Assembly (NCBI GenBank): GCA_047600785.1
Contig: JASGKH010000002.1
Span: 310,001 to 374,000, forward strand
Direction: 5' to 3'
Length of the DNA stretch: 64,000 bases
From: Breznakibacter sp047600785
GTDB lineage: Bacteria > Bacteroidota > Bacteroidia > Bacteroidales > Marinilabiliaceae
Positions 19,741 to 26,627 of the stretch are shown one piece after another. The position numbers were made by a program, and so were the translations under genes. The first letter of the stretch is position 1. The number at the start of each line of letters is the position of its first letter. Below the pieces are notes generated by a model. That model saw nothing but the letters and a program-made list of their open reading frames with translations. It did no database searches and was not told the DNA's origin.

Positions 19741-20235
19741 TTATTTCAGCAAGTCGCGTTTTAACTGAACCATTTTGATCGCGGTCACAGCTGCTTCGTC
19801 GCCTTTGTTCCCATGTATGCCGCCGGCACGGTCCATGGCTTGTTGCTGATTGTCGGTGGTCAGTACCCCAAAAATGAACGGAATAGGATATTGGAGGTTT
19901 AAGTGGGTAATCCCTTCTGTGACGCCTTGGCATACATAATCAAAATGGGGCGTGTCGCCTTTTATCACACAGCCCAGACAAATTACCGCATCCACATCGG
20001 TATATTTGGCCACCATGTGTCCGCCGGAGGTGAGCTCAAAGCTGCCCGGTACGTATTTCTTCAGAATGTTATCGGCGTTGGCACCATGTTTCACCAATGT
20101 ATCGATGGCTCCTTTGCAAAGGGCTTCGGTGATGGTTTCGTTCCATTCGCTCACCAGAATGGCAAACTTCATGTCGGCGGCCGATGGCACCGATTGAATG
20201 TGGTAATCTGAAAGGTTTTTTAAACTTGTAGCCAT
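19741..20235 (-). CDS. ribH: 6,7-dimethyl-8-ribityllumazine synthase
   Basis: Penultimate step of riboflavin synthesis: condenses the ribityl-aminopyrimidine with dihydroxybutanone phosphate. 164 residues, normal length. Start at 20235 (MATSLKNLSDYH) is preferred; an upstream ATG would read through the terminator hairpin. Family motifs: 'ILVSEWNETIT', 'VPGSFELTSG', 'VICLGCVIKGDTPHFDYV' with the catalytic His, and 'PFIFGVLTTDN..QA..R'. Icosahedral or pentameric assembly is typical. It lies downstream of a TPR-protein gene, from which it is separated by a terminator. Confidence 0.95.
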   Translation of the reverse strand: MATSLKNLSDYHIQSVPSAADMKFAILVSEWNETITEALCKGAIDTLVKHGANADNILKKYVPGSFELTSGGHMVAKYTDVDAVICLGCVIKGDTPHFDYVCQGVTEGITHLNLQYPIPFIFGVLTTDNQQQAMDRAGGIHGNKGDEAAVTAIKMVQLKRDLLK

Positions 20236-20253
20236 GGTTCTGAGGTAATAAAA

Positions 20254-20277
20254 AAGGTTGCCTTTGGGGGCAACCTT
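20254..20277 (-). terminator. Terminator between TPR gene and ribH
   Basis: Nine-bp stem AAGGTTGCC / GGCAACCTT with a 6-base loop; on the reverse strand a TTTTTTATT run follows. It would end the TPR-gene transcript and overlaps the ribH leader, so some read-through control of ribH is possible. Confidence 0.75.
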
Positions 20278-20297
20278 CATTGTGTATGAATATCTTT

Positions 20298-20984
20298 TCA
20301 GTTGCCTTTCAATTCGGCACGCACAATGTATTTGTCAATGGTACGGGCTTCGGCGCTGTTTTTATAATCTTCTTTGATTTTTGAATAAGCGGCCAATGCG
20401 TCCTTGGACTTGCCCATGTCTTCGTACAATAAACCAAGCTTGAAGAGGTATGCCGGAGCGGTTAATTCGTTGTCTCCGTTGGCTGCCTCTTTGTAGTAGC
20501 CCAACGCTTTATCTTTGTTGCCAAGTTCAAGATAGGCATCGCCAATGGCACCTTTGGCCACGTATTGCAAAAGCTGGTCGCTCGATGAGAAATCTTCCAG
20601 ATACTGGATGGCTTCGTTGTATTTCCCTAAATGGAGATAACACAACCCTGCATAACAGTTTGCCAGGTTACCGGTTTTGGTCGATCCGTAATTGTCTATG
20701 ATATCCAAAAAACCTTCGTTGTTGGCATCACCTTTAAGGGCCAGATTGAAGCTGTCTTTTTCAAAATACTGTTGCGCCATGAAAATGCGCTCCTGGGCTT
20801 TCTCTTCACGAGGGTTCACCACAAATTTTTTCACCAAAAAGTATCCGCCAACCAGAACAACCAGGGCAATGCCTACTATCGACAACACTTTTTGGTTGTT
20901 CTCGATAAATTGTTCGGATCGGGTCAACATACTTTCCACATTCCCGAAATTTCTTTCGGTCTTGACTGTATTTTCTTTCGACAT
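20298..20984 (-). CDS. Membrane-anchored tetratricopeptide repeat protein
   Basis: A 228-residue protein with a short cytoplasmic N-terminus, one transmembrane helix (~33-55, 'VLSIVGIALVVLVGGYFLV') and several TPR units in the remainder ('NLANCYAGLCYLHLGKYNEAIQYL', 'AKGAIGDAYLELGNKDKALGYY', 'PAYLFKLGLLYEDMGKSKDALAAY'). The layout resembles YfgM/TPR_21-type ancillary proteins of the cell envelope, but exact partners are unknown. Well conserved TPR positions (Gly8, Ala20) are visible. Confidence 0.82.
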   Translation of the reverse strand: MSKENTVKTERNFGNVESMLTRSEQFIENNQKVLSIVGIALVVLVGGYFLVKKFVVNPREEKAQERIFMAQQYFEKDSFNLALKGDANNEGFLDIIDNYGSTKTGNLANCYAGLCYLHLGKYNEAIQYLEDFSSSDQLLQYVAKGAIGDAYLELGNKDKALGYYKEAANGDNELTAPAYLFKLGLLYEDMGKSKDALAAYSKIKEDYKNSAEARTIDKYIVRAELKGN

Positions 20985-21153
20985 TTTTGTGATTTTTTTT
21001 AAAGCATGGCAAATGTAATTCTTTTCGGTTAATTACAAAACCCATACCTTATTTTTTGCCGTTCGGGCCAAATGGGTTGTTCACAAGTTTTTGTTTTAAT
21101 TTTGCAGCGCCGAACCATGCCTCTTCCTATTTTTGCAATTACAACCGTATCCA

Positions 21154-22269
21154 ATGTATTTACAACGATTAAGTATTGTCAATTACCGCAATATCGGACA
21201 AGCCGACCTTGAGTTCCCGCAAGGCATCAACTGCTTTGTGGGGCCTAACGGGAGCGGGAAGACCAATATTTTGGATGCGGTGTATTACCTGTCGTTTTGC
21301 AAGAGTTTCCAGAACCCGGTGGATAGCCAGAATGTGCAGCACGGACAGGATTTTTTTATGTTGCAGGGATGGTACGAGAAAACAGGGGGGGCCGAAGAGG
21401 TTTACTGTGGTTTTAAACTCAACCAGAAAAAGCAGTTTAAACGGAACAAAAAAGAATATCCCCGCCTTGCCGACCATATCGGGTTTATTCCGCTGGTATC
21501 GGTTTCCCCGGCCGACGAGATGTTGGTCAACGAAGGGAGCGAAAGCCGGCGGAAGTTTATGGACAGTGTCATCTCTCAGTACGATAAGCGTTATCTCGAT
21601 GATTTGATACGCTACGCGAGAGTACTGATGCAGCGCAACAAGCTCCTTAAGGAAATGGCTGAAGGAAACTTGTCGGGGCAAGGTGTGGTAGAGGTGATGG
21701 ATATGCAATTGACTGCGCTGGCAAAATCAATCCATAAGGCGAGAATTGATTTTCTGGACGAATTTTTGCCTGTGTTCAACATGCATTTCGCTGATATTTC
21801 GGGCGGGGCCGAAACCGTAGGGTTGACTTACCATTCACATCTCGATCGGCCAGGTTTCGAGGAACTTTTGGTACAAAACCTAAAACGTGACACGGCGTTG
21901 GGCTACACGTCCAAAGGCATCCATAAGGATGATCTGGAATTTGTACTGGACGGGCATCCGTTGAAACGCGAAGGGTCGCAGGGGCAAAAAAAGTCGTTTG
22001 TCATCAGCCTGAAACTGGCACAGTTCGATTTTTTGGCCCGGCACCAGGGGGTGAAACCGATCTTGCTGCTCGACGATATTTTCGATAAACTGGACGAGGA
22101 CCGCGGCCAAAGCCTCCTGCAAATGGTATCGGAGAACCATTTCAACCAAATATTCGTGACCCATACGCACAGGGAAGCACTGTTGGCCGTGCTCAAAAAC
22201 GTTGGGAAGGAGATCAAATTGTTCAGTGTAGGAAAAGGGGAAGTGGAAGAGGATAAAACATTGAAGTGA
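21154..22269 (+). CDS. recF: DNA replication and repair protein RecF
   Basis: SMC-like ATPase that loads RecA at single-strand gaps with RecO and RecR. 371 residues, normal length. Start at 21154 gives 'MYLQRLSIVNYRNI', the family opening. Walker A 'GPNGSGKTN', signature region 'GSQGQKKSFVISLKLAQ' and Walker B 'PILLLDDIFDKLDEDR' are present. Its stop codon overlaps the ATG of the next gene (TGATG at 22267-22271), the usual recF/DUF721 arrangement in Bacteroidota, and suggests translational coupling. Confidence 0.96.
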   Translation: MYLQRLSIVNYRNIGQADLEFPQGINCFVGPNGSGKTNILDAVYYLSFCKSFQNPVDSQNVQHGQDFFMLQGWYEKTGGAEEVYCGFKLNQKKQFKRNKKEYPRLADHIGFIPLVSVSPADEMLVNEGSESRRKFMDSVISQYDKRYLDDLIRYARVLMQRNKLLKEMAEGNLSGQGVVEVMDMQLTALAKSIHKARIDFLDEFLPVFNMHFADISGGAETVGLTYHSHLDRPGFEELLVQNLKRDTALGYTSKGIHKDDLEFVLDGHPLKREGSQGQKKSFVISLKLAQFDFLARHQGVKPILLLDDIFDKLDEDRGQSLLQMVSENHFNQIFVTHTHREALLAVLKNVGKEIKLFSVGKGEVEEDKTLK

Positions 22270-22563
22270 TGCAACGCAAGAACGCGCAGAATATTTCCGA
22301 AAATTATCCGTGAGTTTTTAGAGTCGAATAACCGTCTCTCCAAAGGGCTGCTCGAAACGCAGGTGTTACAAAACTGGGGTAAGATCTTAGGGCCTTCCGT
22401 TGAGAGGCACACGCAAAAGATTTATCTTTCCAACGGTGTACTGTTCGTGCACCTCGATTCGAGCGTGGCACGTAACGAGTTGGTGATGTTGAAGGAAAAA
22501 ATCGTACGTTCGCTCAACCAGTCGGTAGGCGCTAATATCGTTACCGACATCGTGTTCCGGTGA
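22269..22563 (+). pseudogene. DUF721/DciA-like replication protein, frameshifted
   Basis: Short DUF721 protein, related to the DciA helicase-loading factor. The ATG overlaps the recF stop, but the frame closes after 14 codons. Deleting one A from the run at 22300-22303 gives a continuous 97-residue protein: 'MQRKNAQNISEIIREFLE' joins smoothly to 'LLETQVLQNWGKILGPSVE', 'LSNGVLFVHLDSSVARNEL' and the C-terminal 'GANIVTDIVFR', all typical of the family. As this family tends to be needed for replication, a sequence or assembly error is more likely than a true inactivation. If read from the later ATG at 22363, only 66 residues would be made. Confidence 0.82.
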
Positions 22564-22623
22564 ATTTGAACGTACGCTGGCAGTTGCGATGAAAGCTTTT
22601 TTGTTTTTGCGGTTCTGGATTAT

Positions 22624-23040
22624 CTAGAACCTCTCTTGCGTGCTGAAAAAAAACGCACATTCGATATCGGCGTTTTCGGGCGAATCGGACCCATGCACTG
22701 CGTTTGAAGTCTTGCTTTCGGCAAACATGCGGCGAATGGTGCCGTCCTCCGCTTCGTCCGGGTTGGTGGCGCCGATCAGGTTGCGAAAGTCCTGAACCGC
22801 ATTTTCTTTTTCAAGGATAATGGCAATACAAGGGCCTGAAGTGATAAAATGGACCAAACCGTCAAAAAATGGTTTGCCCTGGTGGATACTGTAGAAACGT
22901 GCCGCGTCGCGTGTATCCAGATGAATACCTTTAATGGCCTTGATCAGGAATCCGTGGCTGGCAATGATCAAGAGGATTTTGCCTGAATGGTTTTTCCGCA
23001 CCGAGTCGGGTTTGATGATGGCTAATGTCTGCTCTGTCAT
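22624..23040 (-). CDS. ndk: Nucleoside diphosphate kinase
   Basis: Transfers the gamma phosphate from ATP to nucleoside diphosphates through a phosphohistidine. 138 residues, normal length. Starts 'MTEQTLAIIKPDSV'; the active-site His116 is in 'NAVHGSDSPENA', and 'RNLIGATNPDEAEDGTIR' is the nucleotide-binding stretch. It converges on the recF/DUF721 pair. Confidence 0.97.
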   Translation of the reverse strand: MTEQTLAIIKPDSVRKNHSGKILLIIASHGFLIKAIKGIHLDTRDAARFYSIHQGKPFFDGLVHFITSGPCIAIILEKENAVQDFRNLIGATNPDEAEDGTIRRMFAESKTSNAVHGSDSPENADIECAFFFSTQERF

Positions 23041-23256
23041 ATACTTGAATTTTGCGTAAGATACTTTTTTTTGTCGGCAATCTGCGATCGGGAGGAAAAA
23101 AATATGCCCGTTGGTGGCTTATTTAGGATAGTCCCGCAAGAAAAACGGGAAGCCCATCGTATCGATATTTTTTAGTATAAGAAGAATACTTTGTTGCAGA
23201 TTGGGGGTAATCTAAATTTGTTGTCAATGTAAATAGCCTAGGCTTGGTTTTCAACC

Positions 23257-24531
23257 TTAAGGCAAGCCCTCCTGCCGATCAGCCCATCTGTTCCTGTAAA
23301 GGCCTTTGGGATCGAATTTCTCGGCTTGTTTAACCACGTTGAAGCGGCGGTTAATACGGCTATCGGTGCCGGTCCCGCTCTGATAGGCCCAATTGCCGTA
23401 GTTGTTGCATACGTCGTAGTCGATCAGTTGCGATTCGAACCAATTTGCGCCCCACAGCCAGTTTGTTTTCATTTCTTTTGACAGGTAATATGATGCGATC
23501 ATACGCCCACGGTTGCTTATAAAACCAGTTTGCATCAGCTCGCGCATGAGTGCGTCCACTAGGGCATTGCCCGTTTGCCCCAGTCGCCAGGCCTCAAAAG
23601 CGTCGTGGTCGTCGTGCATCAATGGTGTGACGGTACGCAATCCGGTACGACGGAAAATACGTTTCCCGTAACGTAAAAAGAGCCAGCGGTAGTAATCACG
23701 CCAAATAAGTTGACTTTTTAGCTTTTCGACCGATGGGGCCAATGCGCGGTTTGTATCCGATACAGCTTCAAGTTGATGGAAAGCCCGTTGCACCGACAAA
23801 CTTCCCATGGACAGATAGGGAGACCAAAGAGTCGAGAAACCATTGCCTTCGAATAATTCACGTGTCAGGTGGTAATCGATGAGATGCCCGGAGTGTAAAT
23901 AATTGTGCAACAACGATAAGGCCTCTTCTTCTCCTGCTTTGTGGACAAGAACGGCTTGGGAAAGTGGTTCATAGCTTTCGATATCGATGGTGGTTCGATG
24001 GAAATGGATATCCGTAGACGTGACTGTTTGCCCAATGTGTGGTTTAAGAGACAGAACCTTGCGGTGGAATGCGGAGAAATAGAACGGTGATTTTTCTACT
24101 TCCAATGCAATAGTTCCGGGAATAAAAAGCATATTTCCCCAAAATAGCTGTAAGTTGACTTGTGCGGCCAGCAAACGTTCTAGCTCGGTTTCTTCGTGCG
24201 CAAACTCGTGCTGGGCATACACCGCCAGGGCATTCACCTTCTTTGCGATCGTGTGGATAATGTCTTGGCTATTACCCCTGAAAATGTGCAGTTCGCCTCC
24301 CATTTGTCTTAATTGCCGGCGCATGGCCAGCACCGATGCCTCCCAAAATGCCAGACGGTTGGCACCACAGCGCCTGAATCCAAGGTATTGCCCTGTTATC
24401 CATTTTTCCTCAAACACATATACGAATAAAACAGGACGTTGGGATTGAACGGCCGCCGCCAATGCCGGATTATCATGCAGGCGCAGGTCGTTGCGGAACC
24501 AGTAGATAATGGGTTGCATAACGGGACGCAT
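23257..24531 (-). CDS. Photolyase/cryptochrome family protein, DASH-like
   Basis: Flavoprotein of 424 residues. N-terminal photolyase alpha/beta domain ('IIYWFRNDLRLHDNPAL') for the antenna cofactor and C-terminal FAD-binding helical domain ('LIWRDYYRWLFLRYG', 'TGFISNRGRMIASYYLSKEM'). The end 'DYDVCNNYGNWAYQSGTGTDSR...NVVKQAEKFDPKGLYRNRW' matches cryptochrome-DASH proteins more than CPD photolyases. Cry-DASH proteins repair single-stranded CPD lesions and may signal light. A second in-frame ATG four codons on (24519) is equally possible as start. Confidence 0.88.
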   Translation of the reverse strand: MRPVMQPIIYWFRNDLRLHDNPALAAAVQSQRPVLFVYVFEEKWITGQYLGFRRCGANRLAFWEASVLAMRRQLRQMGGELHIFRGNSQDIIHTIAKKVNALAVYAQHEFAHEETELERLLAAQVNLQLFWGNMLFIPGTIALEVEKSPFYFSAFHRKVLSLKPHIGQTVTSTDIHFHRTTIDIESYEPLSQAVLVHKAGEEEALSLLHNYLHSGHLIDYHLTRELFEGNGFSTLWSPYLSMGSLSVQRAFHQLEAVSDTNRALAPSVEKLKSQLIWRDYYRWLFLRYGKRIFRRTGLRTVTPLMHDDHDAFEAWRLGQTGNALVDALMRELMQTGFISNRGRMIASYYLSKEMKTNWLWGANWFESQLIDYDVCNNYGNWAYQSGTGTDSRINRRFNVVKQAEKFDPKGLYRNRWADRQEGLP

Positions 24532-24640
24532 TTACGTTTGGCCAAGATAATAAACAATCGTTCAGGATTCTTCGTTTGCCCCCGTATTCGTCGGATTTCG
24601 GATTTATGTTTTATTCAGGTTTATCCTGACTGTCGGAAAC

Positions 24641-24675
24641 AAAAAATCCCGTTGTCATCGGCAACGGGATTTTTT
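24641..24675 (-). terminator. Bidirectional terminator after fumarase
   Basis: Fourteen-bp stem AAAAAATCCCGTTG / CAACGGGATTTTTT with a 7-base loop and T-runs on both strands, just downstream of the fumarase stop at 24694. Confidence 0.9.
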
Positions 24676-24693
24676 GTTTTTAGCTATTAAGGA

Positions 24694-26298
24694 TCAGAGC
24701 TTTTCAAAAAAGTCATTGCCCTTGTCGTCCACGATAATGAACGCCGGGAAGTTTTCCACCCTGATTTTGCGGATGGCTTCCATACCAAGCTCTTCAAATG
24801 CGACCAGCTCTACCGATTTGATGCTGTCTTTTGCCAGAATGGCGGCAGGACCGCCGATGGAACCCAGATAAAAGCCGCCATGTTTTTTACAGGCGTCGGT
24901 CACGGCTTTTGAACGGTTGCCTTTGGCCACCATGATCATTGAGCCACCTTGTTGCATAAACAAGTCCACATAGCTATCCATCCGGCCTGCCGTAGTTGGG
25001 CCGAAGCTTCCCGATGCCATTCCTTTGGGCGTTTTGGCCGGACCCGCATAGTAAATGGGGTGTTTTTTGAAGTAATCGGGCATGGGCTTGCCTTCGTCCA
25101 GCATTTTCTTGATTTGTGCATGGGCGATATCACGGGCCACTATCAAAGTGCCCGACAGGTTCAACCTTGTTTTGATGGGATATTTCGATAGTTCTTTCAA
25201 TATCTCTTCCATGGGTTTGTCAAGGTCGATGTTGATGGCAGGGGCCATGTGCGGTGCTTCTTTTGGTAAGAAACGGGCCGGATTTTTCTCTAATTCTTCA
25301 AGAAAGATGCCCTCCCCGGTAATCTTGGCCTTGATGTTGCGGTCGGCGCTGCAGCTTACGCCCAGGCCTACAGGGCACGATGCGGCGTGGCGCGGCATGC
25401 GGATCACCCTTACGTCGTGCACAAAATACTTGCCGCCGAATTGTGCGCCTATTTGGCTTTCCTGGCAAATCTTCAATACTTTTTCTTCCCATTCAAGGTC
25501 ACGGAACGCTTGGCCGCCATCGTTGCCTTCGGTAGGCAGGTGGTCGAAGTAGCCCGCCGAAGCTTTTTTTACGGCGGCCAACGTGGCTTCGGCCGATGTG
25601 CCGCCAATAACCAATGCCAGGTGATAAGGGGGGCATGCCGATGTGCCCAGATATTTAATTTTTTCGTGGATGAATTTGGTCAATGCCTCTTCGGTCAATA
25701 ATGCTTTGGTCTCTTGGAAAAGGAACGTTTTGTTGCCCGATCCGCCACCTTTGGTCAGGAAAAGAAACTCATATTTATCGCCTTCTTCGGCATAAATATC
25801 GATTTGTGCAGGCAGGTTGGTGCCCGTGTTCTTTTCGTTGAACATGGTGTAGGGGACCACTTGCGAATAGCGGAGGTTACGGTCTTTGTAAGTCTCAAAG
25901 ATACCTTTCGATAAATGTTCGGCATCGTTGGCGCCAGTCCATACGTTTTCGCCTTTTTTGCCGACCACAATAGCTGTCCCTGTGTCCTGACAGGTTGGCA
26001 ATTCGCCCTCGGCCGATACCACTTGGTTCATCAGCATGGTATGGGCTACGAAGCGGTCATTGTCCGAAGCTTCGGGGTCTTGCAGGATGTACGTCAGCTT
26101 CTCCAAATGTGCCGGGCGAAGGTAAAACGATACGTCGGCAAAGGCTTCTTTGGCCAATAGTTCAAGGCCTTTTGGGTCGATTTTCAATATCTTTCGTCCC
26201 TCAAGTTCCACGGTACTTACAAATTCTTTGGTGAGCAACTTGTAAGCGGTCGTGTCTTTTTTGATGGGAAACGGTTTTTGATAGGTAAACTCAGCCAT
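24694..26298 (-). CDS. Fumarate hydratase, class I (iron-sulfur)
   Basis: Reversible hydration of fumarate to malate in the TCA cycle or, in anaerobes, the reductive branch towards succinate. Single-chain class I enzyme of 534 residues with a [4Fe-4S] cluster. Start at 26298 ('MAEFTYQKPFPIK') is preferred over one 11 codons upstream. Candidate cluster cysteines are Cys103 ('PTCQDTGT'), Cys222 ('SACPPYH') and Cys308 or Cys316 in 'SCPVGLGVSCSADR'. The C-terminal domain has 'GPTTAGRMDSYVD' and 'GSIGGPAA'. The oxygen-sensitive cluster fits an anaerobic lifestyle. Confidence 0.95.
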   Translation of the reverse strand: MAEFTYQKPFPIKKDTTAYKLLTKEFVSTVELEGRKILKIDPKGLELLAKEAFADVSFYLRPAHLEKLTYILQDPEASDNDRFVAHTMLMNQVVSAEGELPTCQDTGTAIVVGKKGENVWTGANDAEHLSKGIFETYKDRNLRYSQVVPYTMFNEKNTGTNLPAQIDIYAEEGDKYEFLFLTKGGGSGNKTFLFQETKALLTEEALTKFIHEKIKYLGTSACPPYHLALVIGGTSAEATLAAVKKASAGYFDHLPTEGNDGGQAFRDLEWEEKVLKICQESQIGAQFGGKYFVHDVRVIRMPRHAASCPVGLGVSCSADRNIKAKITGEGIFLEELEKNPARFLPKEAPHMAPAINIDLDKPMEEILKELSKYPIKTRLNLSGTLIVARDIAHAQIKKMLDEGKPMPDYFKKHPIYYAGPAKTPKGMASGSFGPTTAGRMDSYVDLFMQQGGSMIMVAKGNRSKAVTDACKKHGGFYLGSIGGPAAILAKDSIKSVELVAFEELGMEAIRKIRVENFPAFIIVDDKGNDFFEKL

Positions 26299-26328
26299 CT
26301 TTCTTGGTTTTACTTTGTAACAATGGCA

Positions 26329-26336
26329 CAAAAATA
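26329..26336 (-). promoter_or_regulatory. Promoter -7 element of the fumarase gene
   Basis: On the reverse strand this reads TATTTTTG, matching TAnnTTTG about 30 bases before the fumarase start. No convincing -33 TTTG at standard spacing. Confidence 0.4.
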
Positions 26337-26558
26337 ACCCTTTTCGATTGGCTTATACTTTTCCAAGCTTATATTTAAAGATATTTTTCAGCATAAAATA
26401 CTCCTGTTGATGCAGAAAAGGTACGCAGGCGAAAGAACGGTTTCAGAAGAAAGGCATGGCAAGTGGTTAAAAATGCCGCCATCGTCACCGGCCATTAATT
26501 TGATAAACGAGACGGTAGTTGTGGCTCCCGGTTCCATGGTAATGCGGCATTGACGGAA

Positions 26559-26620
26559 ATGTCGCCATCTTTTAAACCTAATAACGTGACGGTTGTGTTC
26601 GGCTTTAAAGATGGCGACAT
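26559..26620. repeat. Long inverted repeat after the HgdB-type/ATPase fusion gene
   Basis: Arms of 17-18 bases (26559-26576 and 26604-26620) are complementary with one extra T in the left arm, around a 27-base loop. It lies 7 bases beyond the reverse-strand stop at 26628. A weak TTT follows on that strand, so it may terminate or protect the mRNA. The rest of 26337-26558 shows no gene. Confidence 0.7.
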
Positions 26621-26627
26621 GTAAAAA

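Noticed and set aside
22269..22563. Programmed ribosomal frameshift in the dciA-like gene
   Set aside because: No slippery heptamer or downstream structure was seen, and three unrelated genes carry the same kind of one-base insertion.
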